Assembly (NCBI GenBank): GCA_009920665.1
Contig: RFZL01000017.1
Coordinates: 1-41,910 of the forward strand
Source: Alphaproteobacteria bacterium
Lineage (GTDB): Bacteria > Pseudomonadota > Alphaproteobacteria > Puniceispirillales > Puniceispirillaceae
DNA length: 41,910 nt
Direction of reading: 5' to 3'
This document shows, piece by piece, positions 1 through 8,571 of this stretch (the stretch's first letter is position 1; each line of letters begins with the position of its first letter). A model generated the notes under the pieces. It was not told the DNA's origin. It ran no database searches and worked only from the letters and a program-made list of their open reading frames with translations. The translations under genes and the position numbers were made by a program.

Positions 1-309
1 TTCGAGGGCAACGACGCCTTCGCCGCCCATGCCGAGACCGAGTTCACGGCCTTCTACCTCACCGATTTCCTCGTGCGGCAGTTCGATGCCTTCGTCTGGC
101 GGCCGATGGGCCTCGACCGCCACCCGGAGCTTCGTGACGCCTATTTCGGGCATTACGACCGCCTCGTCTATCTCGCGCAGACCGAGGATCCCGACCTTGC
201 CGCGCGCGCCGAGGCGGCGGCCGCGCGCCTTGGTCTTGCGTATGAGCGCCGCTTTACCGGCTATGGCGACCTCGCGGCGGCGCTCGGCACGCTCTCGCCG
301 CCGGGCTAG
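1..309 (+). CDS. DUF1638-family protein, C-terminal fragment
   Basis: The frame is open from the first base and stops at 307-309, so about 102 C-terminal residues are present and the start lies outside the window. The end of the protein, with GLDRHPELRD, a YFGHYDRLVYLAQTEDP stretch and YERRFTGYGDLA, is what I recall as the conserved C-terminus of DUF1638 proteins. Their biochemical role is unknown to me. It is convergent with parA and only 6 bp away. It is about 69% GC by hand count over 1-300, with nearly every codon ending in G or C, clearly richer than parA. This suggests recent transfer or an assembly join. Family call fairly sure; function unknown. Confidence 0.7.
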   Translation, partial: FEGNDAFAAHAETEFTAFYLTDFLVRQFDAFVWRPMGLDRHPELRDAYFGHYDRLVYLAQTEDPDLAARAEAAAARLGLAYERRFTGYGDLAAALGTLSPPG

Positions 310-315
310 GGGGGG

Positions 316-1083
316 TCAGGCCGGGGCGCCGACCGCGCGCAGCGCCAGCGCGGCATAGGCCTGTGAGCCCGGGCATTTCAGATCATAGATCAGAACAGGT
401 TGACCGAAAGATGGCGCCTCCGATACCCGGACATTGCGCGGCACCACGGTATTATAGACAAGATCGCCAAAATGCGCGCGCACGTCATTCGCCACCATTG
501 CCGAGAGCTTGTTGCGGGTATCATACATCGTCAAAACGATACCCTGCATTTGCAGATCACCATTCAGACCGGCGCGCACCGCCTCGACCGTGCGCATCAG
601 CTGTGTCAGCCCTTCCAACGCATAGAATTCACACTGCAACGGCACCAGAACAGAGGTCGCAGCCGCCAGCGCATTAACCGTCAGCATGCCAAGGGATGGT
701 GGACAATCTATAATAACATACTGATATTGTTTGCTTATTTTTTTCAATGCCATCTTCAGCCTGAATTCCCGATCAGGCATGTCCGACAATTCGACTTCGG
801 CCGCGGACAGATCGACGATGGTCGGGATGATATCGAGCCTCGGTACCTGCGTCGCCTGAATCGCCGCGTCGGCGGCGCTACTGCCGGCGATGACGCTGTA
901 GCTGTTATGCGTCCTGTCCTCAATCCCGAGGCCGGTGCTGGCATTGCCCTGCGGGTCAAAATCAACAAGCAGCACCGACCGGCCGCAGGCGGCCAGCGCG
1001 GTGGCAAGATTGATCGAGGTTGTTGTCTTTCCCACACCGCCCTTCTGATTGGCGACGGCGATGATACGCTGGGCTTGCGGCAT
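316..1083 (-). CDS. parA: Chromosome partitioning ATPase ParA (Soj type)
   Basis: A 255-residue ParA/MinD-superfamily ATPase that moves ParB-bound origins to the cell poles. A deviant Walker A motif, KGGVGKTT, is at residues 14-21. It is followed by DFDPQGNAS (about 41-49) and a Walker B-like IIDCPPSLGML (about 124-133). VPRNVRVSEAPSFGQPV and YDLKCPGSQAY near the end are typical of chromosomal ParA. There is no N-terminal DNA-binding extension, as in the short chromosomal form. It is the last gene of mnmE-mnmG-rsmG-parA, 19 bp after rsmG. parB, the usual next gene, is absent here. The last dozen codons are GC-rich like the fragment beyond, unlike the rest of the gene. Confidence 0.95.
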   Translation of the reverse strand: MPQAQRIIAVANQKGGVGKTTTSINLATALAACGRSVLLVDFDPQGNASTGLGIEDRTHNSYSVIAGSSAADAAIQATQVPRLDIIPTIVDLSAAEVELSDMPDREFRLKMALKKISKQYQYVIIDCPPSLGMLTVNALAAATSVLVPLQCEFYALEGLTQLMRTVEAVRAGLNGDLQMQGIVLTMYDTRNKLSAMVANDVRAHFGDLVYNTVVPRNVRVSEAPSFGQPVLIYDLKCPGSQAYAALALRAVGAPA

Positions 1084-1102
1084 GGTCTGGCACGGCTCCG
1101 GG

Positions 1103-1702
1103 CTAGGACACCAACAGGTCTATCACAGAACCATCCGGATTGGTAAGGCTTGGATGCAGGCGCCAGGCAAGATTCGACCACGCGCCAAGCGCCTCCAGCT
1201 CGGCCTTTGCCTGCGCCCCCTTCAGGAACAGGCAGCGTGTTCCCGGACGAAGCTGCGTTTCCAGAAGTGGCAGCAGACGGTCAAGCGGCGCCAGCGCCCG
1301 CGCCGTGATGACTGACGCCTTGAGACAAGGCATATTTTCAATGCGATCATTATGCACCATGGCCATCAGCCCGCATTCGCGGATCACCGTACGAAGAAAC
1401 ACCGCCTTTTTCTGATCCGACTCGACAAGATGGCATTCGGCGTCGGTCAGGATTGCCAGCACAAGCCCGGGAAATCCGGCACCACTGCCAACATCGACAA
1501 GGCGTGGGGACCCCGGTGAGATATATGGTGCCAGCTGCGCCGAATCCCAGACATGTCGCATCCAGATATCGGGAAGGCTTGCCGGCGATACGAGATTCAC
1601 CCGCGGCTGCCATTTCTCGACAAGCGCGACATAGGTTTCAAGCTTGCGCATTGTTTCACGTGAAACATCAAGCTGCGCGGCGATGTGCGTGGGGATTGTC
1701 AT
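1103..1702 (-). CDS. rsmG: 16S rRNA (guanine-N7) methyltransferase RsmG
   Basis: A 199-residue S-adenosylmethionine-dependent methyltransferase (GidB) that makes m7G527 in 16S rRNA of the small subunit. The SAM-binding glycine loop [13 protein letters not shown] is at about residues 68-80, after the family signature NLVSP and WMRHVWDS. Length is normal for the family. Its start codon overlaps the mnmG stop as ATGA at 1699-1702, which suggests translational coupling. Residues 13-17 (VSRET) are encoded by a perfect parS palindrome, so the gene body doubles as a ParB loading site. Confidence 0.95.
   Translation of the reverse strand: MTIPTHIAAQLDVSRETMRKLETYVALVEKWQPRVNLVSPASLPDIWMRHVWDSAQLAPYISPGSPRLVDVGSGAGFPGLVLAILTDAECHLVESDQKKAVFLRTVIRECGLMAMVHNDRIENMPCLKASVITARALAPLDRLLPLLETQLRPGTRCLFLKGAQAKAELEALGAWSNLAWRLHPSLTNPDGSVIDLLVS
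1652..1667. other. parS centromere site (copy 1)
   Basis: TGTTTCACGTGAAACA is a perfect 16-bp palindrome identical to the bacterial parS consensus, lying inside rsmG. ParB binds such sites, spreads, and connects the origin region to ParA. The site is about 7 kb from the proposed origin, and parA is the neighbouring gene, as expected for origin-proximal parS. Confidence 0.92.
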
Positions 1703-3606
1703 CCCTGCTCTGCCACTGCACGCTCCGCCACTGCCTGATCTGTGGGGCCGTAAGACTGCGCCGTCTGCTGGCGCTTCAGATGGCGAAGTACTGCCACCAC
1801 CGCAGCAGGCGTCAGCCCCGGCAACCGGTTTGCCTGGCCAATTGTCTCAGGCCGCAACCGCCTCATCACATCACGCGCCTCGGCCGACAGACCACCAACC
1901 AGCGAATAGTCGAAATCCGCGGGAATGGTGATGGCTTCATCCCGACGCAACGCGTCGATATCCGCCTGCTGCCGGTCGATATAGCCGGCATAGCGGCAGT
2001 CAGCCTCGATCTGTGGGCGCAGCGCCAGCGGTATCCCGGCCAGTTCCGGCCACAGGCCAATTATGCGATCAAAACCAATCTCATCCAGCGCCAGCATATC
2101 GGCCGCACTGCGCACCGCACCGTCCCTTGGCGCCGGCAGACCAGCATCACGAAGGTCATTCGGGCGCGCCTTTGCGGTTTCAATCAGTTCACGGGCAGTT
2201 GCCAGCGCTGTCTTCTTTTCCTGCCAGGCTGTCTGCCGCGCCGGTCCAACACAGCCAATCCCGATCCCGCGATCAGTCAGGCGCTGGTCGGCATTGTCGG
2301 CCCGCAACAGCAGTCTGTATTCGGCCCGCGAGGTGAACATCCGGTAGGGCTCCGGCGCGCCGCGCGTGATCAGATCATCAATCATCACACCGGTATAGGA
2401 ATCGGCCCGGCCAAGGGTGAATCTATCGGTGGCACCGGAAGCCAGCAACGCTGCGTTGATGCCGGCAACAAGACCCTGCGCGGCGGCCTCTTCATAGCCG
2501 GTCGTGCCATTGATCTGGCCAGCCAGAAACAGCCCCGGCATGGCTTTCAGCGCCAGCGTCCGGGACAGCGCCCGCGGATCGATGAAATCATATTCAATGG
2601 CATAGCCATATTGCAGGATTCGCGCCTCCTCCAGCCCGGGAATGCTGGCAACAAGCGCATCCTGGACATCGCGTGGCAGGCTTGTCGAAATGCCGTTCGG
2701 ATAGACGGTATCGTCCTGCAGCCCCTCCGGCTCAAGAAAGATCTGATGCGACTCCTTGTCAGCGAAACGCTTGACCTTGTCCTCGATCGACGGACAGTAA
2801 CGCGGCCCCTGGCCTGCAATCTGGCCACTATAGACGGCAGACAGATGGATCGACGCGGCGATAATCCGGTGCGTTTCAGCGGTGGTGCGTGTAATGCCGC
2901 ATTCAATCTGCGGAACGGTGATCCGGGCTGTCATGGTCGAGAACGGCACTGGCGGATCATCGGCTGGTTGCCGCTCAAGCCTGTCCCAGTCGATGCTGCG
3001 CCCGTCAAGACGTGGCGGTGTGCCGGTCTTCAGCCTGCCAGCCGGCAGGTCGAGTGCGCGCAACCGCTGCGCCAGCATGTTCGATGGCGCCTCGCCAATG
3101 CGGCCGGCCGGCGTGATTTCCTCGCCAAGATGGATCAACCCGCCAAGAAACGTGCCTGTGGTCAGCACCACCGCACCGGCATGATGCGCGGCGCCGGATT
3201 CATCGACAATGCCGCGGCAGACTCCGTCCCTGACCAGAAGATCGCCAACCGCCGCCTCGATCACCGTCACACCTGCCTCGGCGACAAGGTGCTGTACGGC
3301 CGTGCGATACAACGCCCGGTCGGCTTGCGCGCGCGGCCCGTGGACAGCTGGGCCCCGCGACCGGTTCAGCATCCGGAACTGGATGCCGGAGGCATCGATG
3401 GCGCGGGCCATGATTCCGTCAAGAGCGTCGATCTCGCGCACCAGATGGCCCTTGCCAAGCCCGCCAATAGCCGGGTTGCAGCTCATCTCGCCAACCCTGT
3501 CGGCGCGCATCGTTACCAGTGCCACCGACGCGCCCATGCGGGCCGCGGCCGCCGCCGCCTCACAGCCGGCATGCCCCCCACCAACAATGATCACATCCCA
3601 GGTCAT
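1699..3606 (-). CDS. mnmG: tRNA uridine-5-carboxymethylaminomethyl modification enzyme MnmG (GidA)
   Basis: FAD protein that, with MnmE, installs the carboxymethylaminomethyl group on U34 of certain tRNAs. The start [18 protein letters not shown] gives the FAD-binding GGGHAG at residues 9-14. Conserved blocks [34 protein letters not shown] and [11 protein letters not shown] are all visible. I chose the ATG at 3606 (635 aa). An upstream in-frame ATG at 3627 would add seven residues not typical of the family and sits directly against a repeat hairpin without a ribosome site. The gene lies downstream of mnmE and overlaps rsmG by 4 bp. Confidence 0.95.
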   Translation of the reverse strand: MTWDVIIVGGGHAGCEAAAAAARMGASVALVTMRADRVGEMSCNPAIGGLGKGHLVREIDALDGIMARAIDASGIQFRMLNRSRGPAVHGPRAQADRALYRTAVQHLVAEAGVTVIEAAVGDLLVRDGVCRGIVDESGAAHHAGAVVLTTGTFLGGLIHLGEEITPAGRIGEAPSNMLAQRLRALDLPAGRLKTGTPPRLDGRSIDWDRLERQPADDPPVPFSTMTARITVPQIECGITRTTAETHRIIAASIHLSAVYSGQIAGQGPRYCPSIEDKVKRFADKESHQIFLEPEGLQDDTVYPNGISTSLPRDVQDALVASIPGLEEARILQYGYAIEYDFIDPRALSRTLALKAMPGLFLAGQINGTTGYEEAAAQGLVAGINAALLASGATDRFTLGRADSYTGVMIDDLITRGAPEPYRMFTSRAEYRLLLRADNADQRLTDRGIGIGCVGPARQTAWQEKKTALATARELIETAKARPNDLRDAGLPAPRDGAVRSAADMLALDEIGFDRIIGLWPELAGIPLALRPQIEADCRYAGYIDRQQADIDALRRDEAITIPADFDYSLVGGLSAEARDVMRRLRPETIGQANRLPGLTPAAVVAVLRHLKRQQTAQSYGPTDQAVAERAVAEQG

Positions 3607-3630
3607 TGGACTGTCCCGCATTTCCATCGC

Positions 3631-3708
3631 GGCGCTTTATGCGCCCTTTCAGGCTGTTTTCCCCAACAGGGCGCTTTATGCGCCCTTTCGGGCTATTTTC
3701 CAATGCAA
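3631..3708. repeat. 39-bp tandem duplication carrying two hairpins
   Basis: Two adjacent 39-bp copies (3631-3669 and 3670-3708) share almost all of their first 32 bases. Each contains GGCGC-TTTAT-GCGCC; in the second copy the stem extends to 7 bp (AGGGCGC/GCGCCCT). The second copy overlaps the last codons and TAG stop of mnmE (3693-3695); the first lies just before mnmG. The hairpins would be in the mnmE-mnmG transcript. There is no T-run after them, so they look more like mRNA processing or stability elements than an intrinsic terminator. Confidence 0.75.
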
Positions 3709-5078
3709 AAGCTGGAAAAAATGCTGTCGAGCAACTCCTCGACATCAACCTGGCCAGTCAGCCTGCCAAGGCTGTCAGCCGCCCTGCGATATTCCTCGGC
3801 GGCCAGTTCCGGCGCCGACCCGAGATCGATATTGTCCGCCGCACGAAGCGCCTCCATGGCGCGCGTCAGCGCATGGCGATGCCGGGCACGAGTGATGATG
3901 CTCTGAGTTTCCGGCCGGTTCGCCGGCACAACCAGCCCGCGCAACAGCTCCAGAACCCGCTCAAGATCGCCGCCATCGGCATCATCCTCCAGCGAGACGA
4001 GACGCGCCGCACTGGCAAGCCCGGCAAGCCCGGCCAACCCCGCCAGCACAGCAGCAGTTTCATCAGCGCCAAGACGATCACGCTTCGTCAGCAGAACAGC
4101 CTGCTTGGCGCCGGCGAGGGTCTGAAGTTGCACCAAATCGTCGTGCCATCCGGGTGTTGATGCGTCAATGACAAGGAGCGCCGCATCCGAATCGCGTGCG
4201 GCATCCCTGGCACGGCGTACCCCCTCCGCCTCGATCACATCATCGGTGTCACGGAGCCCGGCGGTATCGAGAAGCGTCACCGGCACGCCATCCAAATCGA
4301 TTCGCACACTGACAATATCGCGCGTGGTACCGGCCTGTGACGACACGATGGCGACATCACGGCCGGCCAGCCGGTTCAACAATGTCGATTTACCGGCATT
4401 GACCGGCCCGACCAGACTCACCGTCACGCCGACGCGCACCCGCTCCCCTTCATGACCATCATCCAGGACCGACTCCATCGCACCGGCAAGCGCACGCGTG
4501 TCAGCATGGATTCGCGCCTCGAGATCACCCGGCAACTCCTCATCGGCAAAATCGATCACCGCCTCGAGCTGCGCCGCCAGACGCACCAGCGCGTCGCGCC
4601 AGCCCTCAACCGGGCGATGCAGGACCCCGTCCCGCTGCCGCCAGGCCTGAAGCCGCTGCCGGTCGGTCTCGGCATCGATGAGGTCAGCCAGCGCCTCGGC
4701 GCCAAGCAGGTCGATCTTGCCATTGGCGAACATGCGGTGCGTGAACTCACCGGGCGCGGCGGGCCGGAACCCGTCCGCCTCGCCAAGTTGCCGCATGATG
4801 GCCGCGGTGACAGCCTGCGATCCATGCGCATGAATCTCGACGACATCCTCGCCCGTGCTCGATCGCGGGCCTTTCATCGCCAGCATCACCGCCTCATCCA
4901 GCCTGCTGCCTCCCGCATCGACCAGATGTGCCAGCCGGAACTGCCCGGGTGGCGGTACATCACAACCAAAGAGTGACGGCGCGGCGAAGGCGCGCCTGCC
5001 ACTGATCCGGATCACCGCGATGGCGGCCCGGCCCGGCGGTGTCGCCTGGGCAAAAATCGTATCGCTATCGTCTCGCAT
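3693..5078 (-). CDS. mnmE: tRNA modification GTPase MnmE (TrmE)
   Basis: A 461-residue GTPase, partner of MnmG in U34 tRNA modification. The N-terminal folate-binding domain starts with DTIFAQATPPGRAAIAVIR. G1 is GPVNAGKS (224-231), G2 GTTRD (250-254), G3 DTAGLRDT (271-278). The protein ends in the invariant CIGK, with the conserved cysteine at 458. The G4 motif reads TKRD (331-334) rather than the usual NKxD. A short LAGLAGLAGLA repeat follows at about 346. It begins a minus-strand operon with mnmG, rsmG and parA, divergent from ogt across about 130 bp in which I see no confident promoter. Confidence 0.96.
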   Translation of the reverse strand: MRDDSDTIFAQATPPGRAAIAVIRISGRRAFAAPSLFGCDVPPPGQFRLAHLVDAGGSRLDEAVMLAMKGPRSSTGEDVVEIHAHGSQAVTAAIMRQLGEADGFRPAAPGEFTHRMFANGKIDLLGAEALADLIDAETDRQRLQAWRQRDGVLHRPVEGWRDALVRLAAQLEAVIDFADEELPGDLEARIHADTRALAGAMESVLDDGHEGERVRVGVTVSLVGPVNAGKSTLLNRLAGRDVAIVSSQAGTTRDIVSVRIDLDGVPVTLLDTAGLRDTDDVIEAEGVRRARDAARDSDAALLVIDASTPGWHDDLVQLQTLAGAKQAVLLTKRDRLGADETAAVLAGLAGLAGLASAARLVSLEDDADGGDLERVLELLRGLVVPANRPETQSIITRARHRHALTRAMEALRAADNIDLGSAPELAAEEYRRAADSLGRLTGQVDVEELLDSIFSSFCIGK

Positions 5079-5207
5079 CCGGATAGTGCCTTTCTTTGAC
5101 AGCTGATATAGCCTGATCAGCAGCGGGCGTCTTCGTCAAATTTCATATCATGTCACGGCGACGCCGGCACCAACGCCAGGACCGACAATCACATCTGAAG
5201 GGTGATG

Positions 5208-5726
5208 ATGACCATTCACGCATCAGCGACAGGGGACTTCCACACGACCCTGCACGGTCGGCTCGGATATATGCGCGCCATCAGTGACGGCCGCCATCTG
5301 ATCCGTCTGGACTGGGATCAAAGCCCCTTTGCCGCGCCCGACAATCCGGATGATGTTTCACGTGAAACATGCCGCCAGCTTGCAGCCTATTTCGCCGGTG
5401 AACGGCGCGCGTTCACCTTGCCACTCCGCGCTGCCGGAACATCGGCATCCGGCCGGTCCTGGCTCGAGGCCATGGCACAGATTCCCTACGGGACAACGAT
5501 GAGCTATGGTGAATTTGCGGCACTTGCCGGCAAGCCAAGGGCGCCGCGCGCCGCCGGTACGGCCTGTGCGACCAACCCGCTTCCTGTAATCTATCCCTGC
5601 CACCGCGTCGTGCGAGCCGGCGGTCAGCTCGGGAATTATGGGGGTGGCAGCAGCCTGCCGCCCCAGCATCCGGATAATCTCGGCCGCAAACAGGCGCTGA
5701 TTGATCTTGAACGGCGGTTCGCCTAG
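5208..5726 (+). CDS. ogt: Methylated-DNA--protein-cysteine methyltransferase (O6-alkylguanine repair)
   Basis: Suicide repair protein that transfers the alkyl group from O6-alkylguanine to its own cysteine. The active site PCHRV has Cys131 and is preceded by the conserved NPLPVIY; the substrate-binding region [13 protein letters not shown] lies at about 92-104. A GAAGGG ribosome site at 5197-5202 is best spaced for ATG 5208; GTG 5202 and ATG 5205 are alternatives. It is the only plus-strand gene left of the origin, separating rho from mnmE. Its TAG stop overlaps the rho stop in the shared CTAG at 5723-5726. Residues 50-54 (VSRET) are encoded by the second parS site. Confidence 0.93.
   Translation: MTIHASATGDFHTTLHGRLGYMRAISDGRHLIRLDWDQSPFAAPDNPDDVSRETCRQLAAYFAGERRAFTLPLRAAGTSASGRSWLEAMAQIPYGTTMSYGEFAALAGKPRAPRAAGTACATNPLPVIYPCHRVVRAGGQLGNYGGGSSLPPQHPDNLGRKQALIDLERRFA
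5354..5369. other. parS centromere site (copy 2)
   Basis: A second perfect TGTTTCACGTGAAACA, inside ogt and 3.2 kb from the proposed origin. It is identical over all 16 bases to the site in rsmG although the two genes are unrelated, so the identity must come from DNA-level selection. Confidence 0.92.
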
Positions 5727-6982
5727 CTGTTCATCTGCTCGAAGAAATCGTCGTTGGTTTTCGAATGTTTCAGCTTGTCGACCAAAAACTCCATGGCATC
5801 AACCGGACCCATCTGCATCAGAATACGCCGTAACACCCACATCTTGGCAAGGGTGCCCTTGTCGACAAGAAGCTCTTCCTTGCGAGTGCCGGAGCGAGTG
5901 ATGTCGATCGCGGGGAAGGTACGCTTGTCGGAGAGCTTGCGGTCGAGGATGACCTCGCTGTTGCCGGTCCCTTTGAATTCCTCGAAAATCACCTCGTCCA
6001 TCCGCGAGCCGGTTTCGACCAGCGCCGTCGCGATGATCGTCAGCGATCCGCCTTCCTCGATGTTCCGCGCCGCGCCAAAGAAACGCTTTGGTCGCTGCAG
6101 CGCATTGGCATCAACACCGCCGGTCAGAACCTTGCCCGATGACGGCACAACGGTATTGTAGGCCCGCGCCAGCCGTGTGATCGAATCAAGAAGGATCACC
6201 ACATCGCGCTTGTGCTCAACCAGCCTTTTTGCTTTTTCAATAACCATTTCAGTGACTTGCACATGTCTGGCTGCCGGTTCGTCAAAGGTCGAGGAGATCA
6301 CCTCGCCACGAACAGAGCGCTGCATGTCGGTCACTTCTTCCGGACGTTCGTCGATCAACAGCACGATCAGATAGACTTCCGGGTGATTTTCCGAGATCGC
6401 ATGCGCGATGCTCTGCAGCATCATCGTCTTGCCGGTCCGTGGCGGTGCCACGATCAATCCCCGCTGGCCCTTGCCCATCGGCGAGACAAGATCGATCACT
6501 CGCGGGGTGTTGTCCTTCTTGTCAGGATCGAAGGGCAGTTCCAGCGTCAGCTTGTTTTCCGGATAGAGAGGCGTGAGATTGTCGAAATTGATCCGGTGCC
6601 GAACAGCGTTCGGCTCCTCGAAATTGATTGTTTCAACCTTCAGAAGGGCAAAATAGCGCTCGCCATCCTTGGGCGCACGGATTTCACCCTCGACAGTGTC
6701 ACCGGTGCGCAGCCCGAACCGCCTGACCTGGCTTGGCGACACATAGATGTCGTCTGGCCCCGGAAGGTAGTTTGATTCCGGCGCGCGAAGGAAGCCGAAC
6801 CCATCCGACAACACTTCCAACACGCCACTGCCATAGATAGCGACGTCATTCTGGGCAAGCTGCTTGAGGATCGCGAACATCATGTCCTGCTTGCGCAGGG
6901 TGCTGGCGTTCTCGATCTCCAGCTCCTCGGCATAGGCGAGGAGATCGGCAGGCGATTTCTGTTTCAGTTCCTGAAGGTGCAT
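5723..6982 (-). CDS. rho: Transcription termination factor Rho
   Basis: A 419-residue hexameric RNA helicase that ends transcription of unstructured RNA. The N-terminal Rho domain begins [15 protein letters not shown]. The RNA-binding cold-shock-like fold carries DGFGFLR (60-66). Walker [10 protein letters not shown] is at 179-187. The secondary-site region includes [22 protein letters not shown], and conserved GTRKEELL is near the end. Length equals the usual 418-422. It lies downstream of hemE-hemJ with a 132-bp gap, in the usual alphaproteobacterial origin-side order, and converges with ogt. Confidence 0.97.
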   Translation of the reverse strand: MHLQELKQKSPADLLAYAEELEIENASTLRKQDMMFAILKQLAQNDVAIYGSGVLEVLSDGFGFLRAPESNYLPGPDDIYVSPSQVRRFGLRTGDTVEGEIRAPKDGERYFALLKVETINFEEPNAVRHRINFDNLTPLYPENKLTLELPFDPDKKDNTPRVIDLVSPMGKGQRGLIVAPPRTGKTMMLQSIAHAISENHPEVYLIVLLIDERPEEVTDMQRSVRGEVISSTFDEPAARHVQVTEMVIEKAKRLVEHKRDVVILLDSITRLARAYNTVVPSSGKVLTGGVDANALQRPKRFFGAARNIEEGGSLTIIATALVETGSRMDEVIFEEFKGTGNSEVILDRKLSDKRTFPAIDITRSGTRKEELLVDKGTLAKMWVLRRILMQMGPVDAMEFLVDKLKHSKTNDDFFEQMNS

Positions 6983-7114
6983 GGTCTCGACACGCTGGTA
7001 ACGGCGGGGAATACGGGTTGGCCCGTTGAAATATGGGGAAAGCCAGTGTCTGTCCCGAATTTATGACAGATTTTGCCGGTGCCCGTCAATCGCAATGTCG
7101 ATGCCGCCATATTT

Positions 7115-7543
7115 TCAGAACGGCTTCACGACCGCCATGACAACAATGATGATCATCAGCACTGTCGGCACCTCGTTCCAGATCCGGTAGATGCGGGCTG
7201 GACGCGGTTGCTCGTCAGCCTCCAGCTGGCGGCGCATCTTGGAAAAAATCCCGTGGCACGCCGCCATACCAAGAACGCAGACCACTTTCACCTGCATCCA
7301 GATTTCCGTCAGCAGTTGCGGCGCCAGGACAAGCATCCAGATGCCGAACAGGAAGCTTGCGATCATCGCCGGGTTCATGATCGCCTTCAGCAACCTGCGT
7401 TCCATCACCTTGAAGGTTTCCGCACGGACCGACCCGATCACGGTATCAGCATGATAGACATAGAGCCGCGGCAAATAGAGCAGCCCGGCCATCCATGCAA
7501 TGATGGAAATGACATGCAGCGCCTTGATGATCTCGTAACTCAT
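7115..7543 (-). CDS. hemJ: Protoporphyrinogen oxidase HemJ (UPF0093)
   Basis: A 142-residue membrane protein with about four hydrophobic helices that oxidises protoporphyrinogen IX to protoporphyrin IX in haem synthesis. The start YEIIKALHVISIIAWMAGL with His10, and the following YLPRLYVYH, are the family signature. It overlaps hemE by 4 bp (ATGA at 7540-7543), so two haem genes are translated together. Family assignment is firm; activity is inferred from the family. Confidence 0.92.
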   Translation of the reverse strand: MSYEIIKALHVISIIAWMAGLLYLPRLYVYHADTVIGSVRAETFKVMERRLLKAIMNPAMIASFLFGIWMLVLAPQLLTEIWMQVKVVCVLGMAACHGIFSKMRRQLEADEQPRPARIYRIWNEVPTVLMIIIVVMAVVKPF

Positions 7544-8571
7544 GACATCCGTCCTCGCACCCGGTTGACCAGATCATGCACATGCCTCTCCGGCGTTTCC
7601 GGTGTTATGCCATGACCAAGATTGAAGATATGTGGTCTGCCGTCCACAGCCTCAAGAATTGATCCAATGGCGCGGTTCATCGCCTCGCCGCCAGCGATCA
7701 GGCTGAGCGGGTCAAGATTGCCCTGCAATGTGACATGAGCTGGCAGATGCCGGGCGGCCCAGGCAATATCGACGCCATGATCAAGGCCGATGCCGTCAAT
7801 TGGTGTTTCATTACAATAGGCGACCAGCCCTTCACCAATGCCTTTTGGAAATCCGATGACCGGCTGCGTGATTCCACGTCTGCGGAGAGTTTCAATGATG
7901 CGTTTGGCTGGCTCACTTACCACGCGGCGCCTGAAATGTGCCGGCACAGCACCAGCCCAGCTGTCAAACAGCATCAGGGCATCCGCGCCAGCCTGCGCCT
8001 GGATTATGAGAAATTCGATGGTTGCCGCTGTCACAACATCAAGCAGTTCATCGAATTTGCGGTCATTGTCCCACATCCATTTTCGCGCGGTGGCAAAATC
8101 ACGTGAGGACTGGCCTTCAAGCATATAGGTGATGATCGTCCAAGGGGCGCCGGCGAAACCGATCAGTGCCTTTTCAGGTGCCAGTGTCTCCCTGCAAAGC
8201 GAGAGTGACCTCGCAACCGGTGACAATTTACCGGCAATGTGATCGAGAGAATTTTCATCGATTTCGGAAGGATCGGTAAGTGGGTCGAGCAGAGGCCCCT
8301 GTCCCGTCACAAATCTGACATTTCTGTTCATTGCCCATGGGACCAGCAGAATATCCGAGAAGATAATGGCGGCGTCAAAGCCGAATTTGTCTATCGGTTG
8401 CAGGGTGACCTCGACAGCTTTCTCCGGGTTCAGGCAAAAAGAAATGAAATCGGGCTCTGATGCGCGCACCTCTTTGTATTCGGGGAGATAGCGTCCTGCC
8501 TGGCGCATGAGCCAGACTGGCGGTATCCGGTGGGCCGTGCCGGACAATGTTTCGAGGAAGATGTTTGTCAT
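7540..8571 (-). CDS. hemE: Uroporphyrinogen decarboxylase
   Basis: Cytoplasmic enzyme converting uroporphyrinogen III to coproporphyrinogen III by four decarboxylations. The substrate-binding block LMRQAGRYLPEY is at residues 21-32. The catalytic aspartate lies in FSDILLVPWAM, and GHGITPETPE is near the C-terminus. Length is 343, as usual. Its start directly borders the proposed origin, as in Caulobacter, where the hemE promoter is part of the origin. The first codon follows an AT-rich leader. Confidence 0.97.
   Translation of the reverse strand: MTNIFLETLSGTAHRIPPVWLMRQAGRYLPEYKEVRASEPDFISFCLNPEKAVEVTLQPIDKFGFDAAIIFSDILLVPWAMNRNVRFVTGQGPLLDPLTDPSEIDENSLDHIAGKLSPVARSLSLCRETLAPEKALIGFAGAPWTIITYMLEGQSSRDFATARKWMWDNDRKFDELLDVVTAATIEFLIIQAQAGADALMLFDSWAGAVPAHFRRRVVSEPAKRIIETLRRRGITQPVIGFPKGIGEGLVAYCNETPIDGIGLDHGVDIAWAARHLPAHVTLQGNLDPLSLIAGGEAMNRAIGSILEAVDGRPHIFNLGHGITPETPERHVHDLVNRVRGRMS

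Noticed and set aside
1453-3906. Long plus-strand open frame (over 800 codons) across mnmG
   Set aside because: Lies opposite the well-conserved mnmG and parts of its neighbours; its translation has no recognisable domain and skewed composition typical of a shadow frame.
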